Notes under the pieces: generated by a model
What the model was told of the DNA's origin: nothing
The model's database searches: none
The model's input: the letters and a program-made list of their open reading frames with translations, nothing else
Made by a program: the position numbers and the translations under genes
Part shown: one piece after another, positions 53,728 through 60,622 of the stretch
Numbering within the stretch: the stretch's first letter is position 1
How the letters are laid out: every line of letters starts with the position of its first letter
Source: an uncultured Eubacteriales bacterium
GTDB lineage: Bacteria; Bacillota; Clostridia; HGM11514
Length of the DNA: 64,000 bases
Assembly (NCBI GenBank): GCA_902492655.1
Contig: CABUMF010000001.1
Coordinates: 61,449-125,448, forward strand
Direction: 5' to 3'

Positions 53728-53761
53728 GCCCTTGTGCTTTGGTGCAAGGGCTTTGTTTTTT
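53728..53761 (+). terminator. Leaky terminator between antitoxin RNA and toxin gene
   Basis: GCCCTTG at 53728-53734 pairs with CAAGGGC at 53745-53751. TTTGTTTTTT follows. In this class partial read-through gives a high RNA-to-toxin ratio. Confidence 0.88.
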
Positions 53762-53774
53762 ACATGAGGTAATT

Positions 53775-54242
53775 ATGAATAGTAAAAAGTTTTACGAATT
53801 ACATTATTTATCGGTAGAGTTTTATAATAAGTACAACACATCGGAATATCCCGAAATTGAACACAAAAACCATCGACCTTATATTGTACTTTTAATTAAA
53901 GTGGATAATAATACATTTGCATTGCCGCTAAGAACCAATATCAAGCATAGCAGTTGTTATAAATTTCAGTATTCATCAAGACCGACAGATAGTATTACAG
54001 GTATTGATTTTTCAAAAGCGGTCATAGTAAATGATTTGAGCTATATTGGCGAGACGGCTGAAATTGATAATAAGGAATATGTGGAGTTAAATGACAGAAT
54101 TGCTTTTATCATAAGCAAGTTTCGTACATACGTAAAAGGTTATCATACTTATGTATCGGGAAAAGCTAACAAATATCAGGCAAAGAAATATAAATATACA
54201 ACGCTTAAATATTTTCATGATGAGCTTGGTATATCTGACTAA
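53775..54242 (+). CDS. Type III toxin-antitoxin system toxin (ToxN/CptN/TenpN-like RNase)
   Basis: The 155-residue protein has the general type III toxin pattern: an N-terminal strand and helix (FYELHYLSVEFYNKY), HRPYIVLLIKVDNNTFALPL at residues 33-52 with RTNIKHSSC after it, and TGIDFSKAVIVND at 75-87. Such toxins are sequence-specific endoribonucleases that cut cellular mRNA and their own antitoxin precursor. Many give phage resistance by abortive infection. The ATG at 53775 has GAGGT 5 nt upstream and lies 14 nt after the leaky terminator. Whether it is CptN or TenpN type cannot be decided by eye. Spore and housekeeping genes flank it. Confidence 0.86.
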   Translation: MNSKKFYELHYLSVEFYNKYNTSEYPEIEHKNHRPYIVLLIKVDNNTFALPLRTNIKHSSCYKFQYSSRPTDSITGIDFSKAVIVNDLSYIGETAEIDNKEYVELNDRIAFIISKFRTYVKGYHTYVSGKANKYQAKKYKYTTLKYFHDELGISD

Positions 54243-54265
54243 ATTCGTGAGTACATTCTGAGCAC

Positions 54266-54299
54266 AAAAAGCCTTGCTATATTTGGCAGGGCTTTTTTT
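54266..54299 (+). terminator. Intrinsic terminator of the toxin gene
   Basis: GCCTTGC at 54271-54277 pairs with GCAGGGC at 54286-54292 (one T-G pair), extended by AAAA/TTTT. TTTTTTT follows. Confidence 0.85.
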
Positions 54300-54335
54300 A
54301 TTGTTAAAAATTGAGTGTGTTTCCAAAAACAAACC

Positions 54336-54365
54336 GGAATATAATTCGATTTATTACGCAAAATA
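54336..54365 (+). promoter_or_regulatory. Candidate sigma-G promoter of the SASP gene
   Basis: GGAATA at 54336-54341 and CAAAATA at 54359-54365 are 17 nt apart. This is near the forespore sigma-G pattern (GAATA, then CATnnTA). The third -10 base departs from consensus. Confidence 0.45.
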
Positions 54366-54409
54366 GCGATGTAAGTTAAAAAAATATTTTTTGAAAAGGA
54401 GTGGACAAT

Positions 54410-54601
54410 ATGTCTAAGAGCAAGGTTATTGTTCCCGAAGCAAAGGAAGCACTTGAAAGATTCAAAATGGAAGCTGCAAACGAAGTCGGCGTAAACCTCA
54501 AGCAGGGCTACAACGGTGACATCACAGCCCGTCAGGCAGGTTCTGTAGGCGGCCAGATGGTTAAAAAGATGATTCAGGCATACGAAAACTCTCTTAAATA
54601 G
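54410..54601 (+). CDS. Alpha/beta-type small acid-soluble spore protein
   Basis: The 63-residue protein has the SASP hallmarks: PEAKEALERFKMEAANEVGV with the GPR protease cleavage-type site region, GYNGDITARQAGSVGGQMVK and a C-terminal helix. SASPs coat spore DNA, protect it from UV and supply amino acids on germination. It proves endospore potential together with yunB. The ATG at 54410 follows AAAAGGAGTGG. A GTG at 54401 lies in the ribosome site. Confidence 0.96.
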   Translation: MSKSKVIVPEAKEALERFKMEAANEVGVNLKQGYNGDITARQAGSVGGQMVKKMIQAYENSLK

Positions 54602-54630
54602 TTTTATCCCGAATTGAATTTTTAATCATA

Positions 54631-54676
54631 AAAATCTCCCGTAACATAAATTTTTGTTTATGCTGCGGGAGATTTG
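54631..54676. terminator. Bidirectional terminator between the SASP gene and dut
   Basis: AAATCTCCCG at 54632-54641 pairs with CGGGAGATTT at 54666-54675, with an inner CATAAA/TTTATG stem. T-rich flanks lie on both strands. Confidence 0.85.
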
Positions 54677-54679
54677 TTT

Positions 54680-55114
54680 TTATTTGCCTGTCGAGCCGAA
54701 GCCGCCTTCGCCCCTTACGGTATCGGAAAGTTCGTCAACCTCATTGAAATCAGCCTTCAAAAACGGTGCGATAACGAGCTGAGCGATTCTTTCGCCGTTT
54801 TCTATTTCCTGCGACTTCTTTGAATGGTTAAAAAGTGCCACAAAAACCTGACCTCTGTAATCGGCGTCAACCACACCGACTTTATTTGCCGGCGCAAGCC
54901 CTTTTTTTGAAGCAAGTCCGCTTCTTGCATAAATAAGCCCTGCATAGCCCTCGGGGATTTCAACGGAAATTCCTGTCGGGACAAGACAGGTTTCGCCCGG
55001 GTTTATTGTTATTTTTTCCGTGATACAAGCATAAAGATCCGCACCTGCGGCAAATTCGGAGCCGTATTTCGGAATAATTGCATTTTTATCGAGCTTTTTA
55101 ATATTAACGCGCAA
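54680..55114 (-). CDS. dut: dUTP diphosphatase
   Basis: The 144-residue trimeric dUTPase converts dUTP to dUMP and keeps uracil out of DNA. All five motifs are visible: AAGADLYACI, GLIYARSGLASKKG, NKVGVVDADYRGQV, ENGERIAQLVIAPF and the C-terminal GEGGFGSTGK. The start is probably TTG at 55114, 8 nt after AAGGA. ATG 55123 would add MIIL but sits directly on that site. It converges with the SASP gene. Confidence 0.95.
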   Translation of the reverse strand: MRVNIKKLDKNAIIPKYGSEFAAGADLYACITEKITINPGETCLVPTGISVEIPEGYAGLIYARSGLASKKGLAPANKVGVVDADYRGQVFVALFNHSKKSQEIENGERIAQLVIAPFLKADFNEVDELSDTVRGEGGFGSTGK

Positions 55115-55178
55115 AATAATCATCCTTACATATTTTTTCTTTATTATACCATTATGAATTTGTAAAGTCAATGGTGTA

Positions 55179-55206
55179 ACAAAAAATAATAAGGTTACAT
55201 ACAATA
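55179..55206 (+). promoter_or_regulatory. Candidate sigma-K promoter of the small Cys-rich peptide cluster
   Basis: AC at 55179-55180 and CATACAATA at 55198-55206 are 17 nt apart. This matches the mother-cell sigma-K pattern (AC, 16-17 nt, CATAnnnTA). The -10 also fits sigma-E. Confidence 0.5.
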
Positions 55207-55238
55207 TTTTTGAAGATGATTTCAGGAGGTGAATATTT

Positions 55239-55343
55239 GTGAACGGCAATTGCGGTTTCTTTGGAGAAAACAGCGAGATTCTCTTTTTTATAATTGTATT
55301 CCTTCTTATCTTCTGCTGCAATAACGGCAACGAGTGTTGTTGA
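55239..55343 (+). CDS. 34-residue Cys-rich membrane peptide (copy 1)
   Basis: GTG-start frame behind CAGGAGGTG with ideal spacing. The peptide begins MNGNCGFFGENSE, has a hydrophobic helix (ILFFIIVFLLIFCC) and ends NNGNECC. It is one of three tandem peptides with the same plan. Similar tiny YjcZ-like proteins of spore formers are associated with spore coats. The function is unknown. Confidence 0.75.
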   Translation: MNGNCGFFGENSEILFFIIVFLLIFCCNNGNECC

Positions 55344-55366
55344 CAAATAATAACGAGGTGAATTAT

Positions 55367-55486
55367 ATGAGCTTTTTAGGAAGAAATTTTAACGGTTGTT
55401 GTAACGGAGACGACTCTGTACTCTGGTTCATCATTCTTTTCCTTCTTCTGTTCTGGGGATCGGGAAACGGTTGCTGTGACAACTGA
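55367..55486 (+). CDS. 39-residue Cys-rich membrane peptide (copy 2)
   Basis: ATG-start frame behind CGAGGTG. It begins MSFLGRNFNGCCNGDDS, has the helix VLWFIILFLLLFWG and ends GNGCCDN. It shares Asn-Gly-Cys-Cys clusters with copies 1 and 3 and lies 23 nt after copy 1. Confidence 0.78.
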   Translation: MSFLGRNFNGCCNGDDSVLWFIILFLLLFWGSGNGCCDN

Positions 55487-55511
55487 TAACTGATAAGTGG
55501 AGGTGCCAAAT

Positions 55512-55664
55512 ATGTCCGACATAACAACAGGCAATTTCGGCTGCGGCTGCGGATGTGACAACACAAACGGCGGCAGTGATACTTGGATATGGATTATTAT
55601 TGCAATTATCGTAATCCTTTGTCTTACCAATGACGGTTTCGGCTTCGGCTGCTGCAACAGATAA
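55512..55664 (+). CDS. 50-residue Cys-rich membrane peptide (copy 3)
   Basis: ATG-start frame behind GGAGGTGCC. It begins MSDITTGNFGCGCGCDN, has the helix TWIWIIIAIIVILCL and ends GFGFGCCNR. The Gly/Cys-rich head, single helix and CC near the end repeat the plan of copies 1 and 2. It is followed directly by a terminator. Confidence 0.78.
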   Translation: MSDITTGNFGCGCGCDNTNGGSDTWIWIIIAIIVILCLTNDGFGFGCCNR

Positions 55665-55671
55665 CTCATTT

Positions 55672-55700
55672 ACGGGCATACTGCTTTTTGGTATGCCCGT
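55672..55700 (+). terminator. Terminator of the Cys-rich peptide cluster
   Basis: ACGGGCATAC at 55672-55681 pairs perfectly with GTATGCCCGT at 55691-55700. The downstream T tract is weak. Confidence 0.65.
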
Positions 55701-55724
55701 TACTGTATTGTAATATTTTTGTGT

Positions 55725-55753
55725 TTGTATTACGGAGGAAAATGTGATATAAT
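55725..55753 (+). promoter_or_regulatory. Promoter of the NAGPA/SLH gene
   Basis: TTGTAT at 55725-55730 and TATAAT at 55748-55753 are 17 nt apart. Confidence 0.6.
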
Positions 55754-55794
55754 TGATACATACAGATTTTTTGGTAAAGCATTAAGGAGTCAAT

Positions 55795-58341
55795 ATGAAA
55801 AGAATAGCAGCTTTAATAATTTTCACATTAATATTTTGCGAGAGTGTTTTTGCCGCGGATTCCGTACTCGGCAATCTTATAACCAACGATGAGGGGCTTG
55901 TTGTGGGAACCGACACAACCTATACCGACAACACATTTTACAGCACGCAAAGCGGTGTCGGAAGGCAAAACGAGCATTATTATACATATAAGCCCAATGA
56001 AAATATCGTTCCTGCGCTTTATAACGGCAGGTATATGTACGGCAGGCAAACTCTTTCATCTGCAACGGACGCAATGCGAAACGAGGGGCTTATACCTCTT
56101 ATGGGGATGAATGCGGGCTTTTTTTCGTTTCAGACGGGCGTTCCGATGGCGGATGTAATCGAAAACGGTATAATTATCGCAAAGGAAAGAGAAGGCTCGG
56201 ATGCAATCGGCTTTTACGAAGGCGGAAAGGCTGTTGCGGACTGGCTTAAAATCAATTCTTTTATAACCGTAGGCGGCAAAACGCTTGAGCTTCATAATAT
56301 TAACAAGTACCGCCAGCCCTACGGACTTTATCTGCTGAACGACAGGTTTTACAGCGACACGAGGATATCGGACGAGGGAATTGATGTGGTTATAGGCTCG
56401 GTGAGCGGTGAATTGAGGCTCGGCGAGACGGTAACCGGTGTTGTCGAATCAAAGGGAAAGCATTCTTCCGCAATTTCAATACCTGAAGGGAAAATGGTTC
56501 TTACCATAGCCGACGAGTCGATAACAAACGGGTATCGGGAATGGTATGAGATGCTTGAATCGTTAAATGAGGGAGACAGTATTTCCATAACAAACACCGT
56601 GGCAAACCCCGATGTATGGAACAGTGTTTCCTATGCGGCAGGCTCGGTGGGCGGCAGGCTCATAAAAAACGGTGTAATTCAGGATATTGACGAAGCGGCA
56701 AGCCCGAGAACGGCTGTCGGCATAAAGGCGGACGGCTCCGTTGTTTTTTATACTATTGACGGAAGGCAGTCCTCAAGCTACGGAGTAAGGCTGAAAACAC
56801 TTGCGCAAAGGCTTAAGGAGCTCGGGTGCGTTGAAGCTATAAACTTTGACGGAGGCGGTTCAACAACACTTAACGGTATGTTTCCGGGGGATTGGCACAG
56901 TACGCTTCTTAATTCTCCCTCGGACGGCTCCCAGAGAGCCTGCACAAACTTTTTTGTGCTTCTGAACAAGTCAAAGCAGACCTCAAAGCTTGATAAGCTT
57001 TACATTTATCCGTATAACGGATATTATCTTACGGGAGAAACCGAAAATTTCAGCGTAAAGGGCGTGGATTCCGGGTATTATCCGGCAAGCTTAACGGGAA
57101 ATGCCGAGTTTTCTGTAGATATGGAAGGCTGCACAATAGACAGCTTAGGTAAGGCGACATTTATTGGAAACGGCGTGTGCACGGTAAAAGCAAGGGTTGG
57201 GGATATAGAATCGAGCGTTAAGGTCAATGTGGTGGACAGCCCCGATAATATGGTTTTTCAGAACGAAAACGGTTGGAAGAACATTTCATCTCTTACACTC
57301 AGCCGAGGCGAGAAGGCAGAGCTAAGCGTTGTGCCGTATTATAAGCATACCGAGCATTTTGCAAAGGATGAGCTTTTTGACTGGAAGCTGACCGACGGTG
57401 CGGAAAAAATCGCTTATATTGACGGTGACGGAACAATAGTTGCCGGCACAAATGCAGGCTCGGGAAATGTTTTGGTGACATTCGGCAATTTTTCAAAGAA
57501 GCTTCCGATAACCGTAACGAATTCAACCCCCATACAAAACGGCGGAAATATATCCGATGCGATTATCACTCAAAACAAAAACACCGTAACGATTCAATTC
57601 AAGAATGAATCCGATGTTCCGATGCAGTGGGCGACTGCTTATGTTGACGGCGAAAAGTATGCGTTTATGGAAAACGGGAGCATTGTATTTGACCTTAAAG
57701 ACTCGAATATGCATAAAATCAAGGTTTTGGGCGATACTGTCGTGGGCGGTAAAACCCTTGCATATTATACTGCGGTGGGCGAAGCGTGGGAAACCTCATT
57801 TAATGATATTTCATCCCATTGGTGCGAGGATTTCATAGCTTATATGTACGGACGTGGTTTAACCGATTACAGCTTTGAGCTTGATTCAGCCCATTTTAGA
57901 CCCAACGAAAACATGACAAGGCTGGATTTTGCGGTTATGACTTGCAAGACCTTGGGCTATGATGCGTCGGAATATGTCGGGTACAACAGCGGTCTTGCAG
58001 ATGCCGATGATATTCCCGAAAGCGCAAAGCCCTATATAAATGCGCTTGTTGCAAACGGAATAGTGAGCGGAAAAGGTACGGATAGCGGAAACTACTTTGC
58101 GCCTTTTGATACAATTACAAGAGCGGAGGTTGCGGCGATTGTGGGAAGAAGCCTTCCTTACGGAATAAAATCGGGAAGTACATCCTTTAAGGATTCTTCC
58201 GATATACCCGACTGGGCGGTAGACGGCTTCAATGTGCTGACCTGTTACGGCGTAATTTCGGGCTATCCCGACGGTACGGTAAGACCGTCAAATAACATCA
58301 CAAGAGCGGAATGTGCTAAGGTTTTGTATGAAATCTATTGA
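55795..58341 (+). CDS. Surface phosphodiester glycosidase (NAGPA domain) with SLH domains
   Basis: The 848-residue secreted protein has a signal peptide (MKRIAALIIFTLIFCESVFA) and a NAGPA/DUF2233 domain over about residues 70-390 (PRTAVGIKADGSVVFYTIDG, EAINFDGGGSTTLNG). Two beta-rich, Ig-like regions follow. The last 180 residues contain three SLH modules (DSAHFRPNENMTRLDFAVM, NYFAPFDTITRAEVAAIVG, DGTVRPSNNITRAECAKVL). SLH modules tether proteins to secondary wall polymers. NAGPA enzymes remove GlcNAc from phosphodiesters, so wall glycopolymers are plausible substrates. AAGGAG precedes the ATG. Confidence 0.9.
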   Translation: MKRIAALIIFTLIFCESVFAADSVLGNLITNDEGLVVGTDTTYTDNTFYSTQSGVGRQNEHYYTYKPNENIVPALYNGRYMYGRQTLSSATDAMRNEGLIPLMGMNAGFFSFQTGVPMADVIENGIIIAKEREGSDAIGFYEGGKAVADWLKINSFITVGGKTLELHNINKYRQPYGLYLLNDRFYSDTRISDEGIDVVIGSVSGELRLGETVTGVVESKGKHSSAISIPEGKMVLTIADESITNGYREWYEMLESLNEGDSISITNTVANPDVWNSVSYAAGSVGGRLIKNGVIQDIDEAASPRTAVGIKADGSVVFYTIDGRQSSSYGVRLKTLAQRLKELGCVEAINFDGGGSTTLNGMFPGDWHSTLLNSPSDGSQRACTNFFVLLNKSKQTSKLDKLYIYPYNGYYLTGETENFSVKGVDSGYYPASLTGNAEFSVDMEGCTIDSLGKATFIGNGVCTVKARVGDIESSVKVNVVDSPDNMVFQNENGWKNISSLTLSRGEKAELSVVPYYKHTEHFAKDELFDWKLTDGAEKIAYIDGDGTIVAGTNAGSGNVLVTFGNFSKKLPITVTNSTPIQNGGNISDAIITQNKNTVTIQFKNESDVPMQWATAYVDGEKYAFMENGSIVFDLKDSNMHKIKVLGDTVVGGKTLAYYTAVGEAWETSFNDISSHWCEDFIAYMYGRGLTDYSFELDSAHFRPNENMTRLDFAVMTCKTLGYDASEYVGYNSGLADADDIPESAKPYINALVANGIVSGKGTDSGNYFAPFDTITRAEVAAIVGRSLPYGIKSGSTSFKDSSDIPDWAVDGFNVLTCYGVISGYPDGTVRPSNNITRAECAKVLYEIY

Positions 58342-58356
58342 TTTTGGAGTGTAAAA

Positions 58357-59748
58357 ATGGAGCGTGTATTAAGATTTTTCAGAGAAATATCAAAAATACC
58401 GAGAGGTTCGGGGAATACGGATAAAATCTCCGAATATTGCGTGAGCTTTGCGAAAAAACGGGGACTTAATGCTTATAGGGATAAGTTTAACAATGTAATA
58501 ATCAGAAAGCCTGCGTCAAAGGGCTATGAGGGGGCAGAGCCCGTCATGCTGCAGGCGCATCTTGATATGGTTTGCGAAGCGGAGATGGGTAAGGAAATTA
58601 ATTTTCTTACAGACCCCATAGAGCTTATCGAGCAGGACGGAATATTAAAAGCAAACGGCACAACACTCGGAGCGGATGACGGCATAGGCGTTGCGATGAT
58701 TTTGGCGGTTCTTGATTCCGACACGATTTTGCATCCCGAAATTGAGGCTGTGTTTACAACGGACGAGGAAACCGGCATGGACGGTGCTTTGGGAATAGAT
58801 TTGTCAAAGCTGAAGGCAAAAAGGCTTATAAATCTTGATTCGGAAACCGAGGATACCCTAACCGTAAGCTGTGCCGGAGGGGTTTTGGCAGAGTGCGTTC
58901 TTCCGCTTAAAAAGACGGTAGGAGAAGGGAAATACTATAAAATTTCGGTTGACGGCCTCGTAGGAGGACATTCCGGAACAGATATTGACAAAGGCTTTGC
59001 CAATGCGATTTTGATTATCGGCAGGCTTCTTAATGCTTTGGGCGACTGCTCGCTTTGCAGGATACAGGGAGGGGATAAGCATAACTGTATTCCAACATCG
59101 GCTTACGCTGTGATAAAGTGTGATTTTGTTCCCTTCGATATTATCGAAAGGCAAGCGACAGTCATAAAAAAGGAGCTTGAGTCATGCGATAGTGGGATAA
59201 ATATTGCCTGCACCGAAACTGAAGGAGCTTACAACGATTACGAAAGCAAAACCGCAGATTTTCTTATGGCTGTGCCAAACGGCGTTATTTCAATGAGCCC
59301 CGATATTTCAGGGCTTGTAAGAACCTCTCTTAACCTTGCAACGATAAAAACGGAGAGCGATTTGCTGAAAACCGAATTTTTTATCCGCAGCTCCTTAGAA
59401 TCGGAAAAAGAGTATTTAAAAAACAGGCTGTCGGTAATTGTAAGGCTTTTTGGAGGAAAAATCACATTCGGCGGCGAATATCCCGCATGGGAGTATAACA
59501 GAAATTCCGAGCTAAGATGGCTTATGGAAAACACATTTTTTGATATGTTCGGATATATGCCAAAAGTCGAAGCTATTCATGCAGGGCTTGAGTGCGGTAT
59601 TTTCTGCGGAAAAATAAAGGGGCTTGACTGCGTTTCGGTTTGCCCCGATATTAAGGAAATTCATACGCCGAGGGAACATATGGAGCTGAAATCCCTTCAT
59701 AAGGCGTGGAAATATTTTATTGAAGTATTAAAAAGAATGGAGAAATAA
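58357..59748 (+). CDS. pepD: Aminoacyl-histidine dipeptidase (PepD, M20 family)
   Basis: The 463-residue di-zinc peptidase has the PepD pattern: FFREISKIPRGSGNTDKISE, MLQAHLDMVCEAEMGKEINF, TLGADDGIGVAMILAVLD, FTTDEETGMDGALGIDLSK and a lid domain (GGHSGTDIDKGFANAI). It cleaves Xaa-His and other dipeptides in the cytosol. It is 15 nt after the SLH gene and 2 nt ahead of the epimerase gene. Confidence 0.93.
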   Translation: MERVLRFFREISKIPRGSGNTDKISEYCVSFAKKRGLNAYRDKFNNVIIRKPASKGYEGAEPVMLQAHLDMVCEAEMGKEINFLTDPIELIEQDGILKANGTTLGADDGIGVAMILAVLDSDTILHPEIEAVFTTDEETGMDGALGIDLSKLKAKRLINLDSETEDTLTVSCAGGVLAECVLPLKKTVGEGKYYKISVDGLVGGHSGTDIDKGFANAILIIGRLLNALGDCSLCRIQGGDKHNCIPTSAYAVIKCDFVPFDIIERQATVIKKELESCDSGINIACTETEGAYNDYESKTADFLMAVPNGVISMSPDISGLVRTSLNLATIKTESDLLKTEFFIRSSLESEKEYLKNRLSVIVRLFGGKITFGGEYPAWEYNRNSELRWLMENTFFDMFGYMPKVEAIHAGLECGIFCGKIKGLDCVSVCPDIKEIHTPREHMELKSLHKAWKYFIEVLKRMEK

Positions 59749-59750
59749 CC

Positions 59751-60614
59751 ATGGCAAAATTTGTTGAAATCAAAAACGATGAGCTTACGGCAAAAATCAG
59801 TCTTACGGGAGCTGAACTCATGTCCGTAAAAAACAAGGACGGAAAGGAATTTATGTGGGAGGCGGACAAAAATGTCTGGGCAAACTGTTCGCCCATTCTG
59901 TTTCCTATCTGCGGAGGACTGAAGGAGGACAGGTATGAGCTTTTCGGCAAGGAATATCACATGAATAAGCACGGCTTCATAAAATATGCCGAGTTTTTTG
60001 TTGAGGATATAGCAGAATCGTCCGTTACCCTTAAAACCTGTCAGACCGAAGAAACACTCAGGCAGTACCCATTTAACTTTGAATTCAGGGTGATTTTTGA
60101 GCTTGAAGGCAAAATGCTCAGAACCACATATTCGGTTGATAACAAAACGGATAAGACGATGTATTTTTCTGTGGGCTCACATGAGGCGTATGCGTGCAGC
60201 GGCGGAATCGAGAATTACACGATAGAATTTGAAAAGCCCGAAACGCTTAAGGCTTATATTCTTGACGGAAATCTTCTTGAAAACAACTTCATAACAATCA
60301 CGAAAGACAGCAATAAGCTCGACCTTTTGTATGAATACTTTGCGGTTGACGCGCTCGTGTTTAAGTCCTTCAATTCCAAAAAGGTGTCCCTTGTAAGGCG
60401 TGACGGTTCGACAAAAATTAATGTGGAATTTCCCGAAGCGGACTATCTTTTGTTCTGGACAAAGCCGAACGGGAACTACATTTGCATAGAGCCCTGGTCG
60501 GGAATTCAGGATATAGTGGATTCTTCGTTTGATTTCACCGAAAAAGAGGGAATACTAACGCTTGAGCCCAATAAGAATTTCAAAACTTCGCACAATATAA
60601 TTTTTGAAAAATAG
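59751..60614 (+). CDS. Aldose 1-epimerase family protein
   Basis: The 287-residue beta-sandwich protein resembles the galactose mutarotase superfamily, in the glucose-6-phosphate 1-epimerase/LacX-like group. Segments are GAELMSVKNKDGKEFMWEAD, CSPILFPICGGLKED, MNKHGFIKYAEFFVED and SVGSHEAYACS, plus a C-terminal GNYICIEPWSG. Mutarotation of an imported sugar is likely. The gene starts 2 nt after pepD. Confidence 0.9.
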   Translation: MAKFVEIKNDELTAKISLTGAELMSVKNKDGKEFMWEADKNVWANCSPILFPICGGLKEDRYELFGKEYHMNKHGFIKYAEFFVEDIAESSVTLKTCQTEETLRQYPFNFEFRVIFELEGKMLRTTYSVDNKTDKTMYFSVGSHEAYACSGGIENYTIEFEKPETLKAYILDGNLLENNFITITKDSNKLDLLYEYFAVDALVFKSFNSKKVSLVRRDGSTKINVEFPEADYLLFWTKPNGNYICIEPWSGIQDIVDSSFDFTEKEGILTLEPNKNFKTSHNIIFEK

Positions 60615-60622
60615 AGGTAATA

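Larger units (their letters stand above)
53630..53761 (+). ncRNA. Type III antitoxin RNA (ToxI/CptI/TenpI-like)
   Basis: The predicted RNA has two tandem 45-nt repeats (53631-53675 and 53676-53720), a short start of a third (AAGG) and a terminator at 53728-53761. In type III systems such repeats are cut from the precursor by the toxin itself and wrap around it as inhibitor. Each repeat can form a hairpin, AGGTG with CACCT, whose loop GGA or GGG pairs with downstream TCC or CCC. That gives an H-type pseudoknot. The loop and partner differences between the two repeats compensate each other. Confidence 0.87.
53364..53774 (+). other. Intergenic region between fucI and the type III toxin gene
   Basis: The 411-bp gap contains the fucI terminator, then about 180 nt of AT-rich sequence in which I see nothing. 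The promoter, repeats and terminator of the type III antitoxin RNA follow (separate entries). Confidence 0.8.

Noticed and set aside
53739..53774. Upstream TTG start for the toxin, giving 167 residues
   Set aside because: It lies inside the terminator loop and has no ribosome site. The ATG at 53775 has GAGGT at the right distance.
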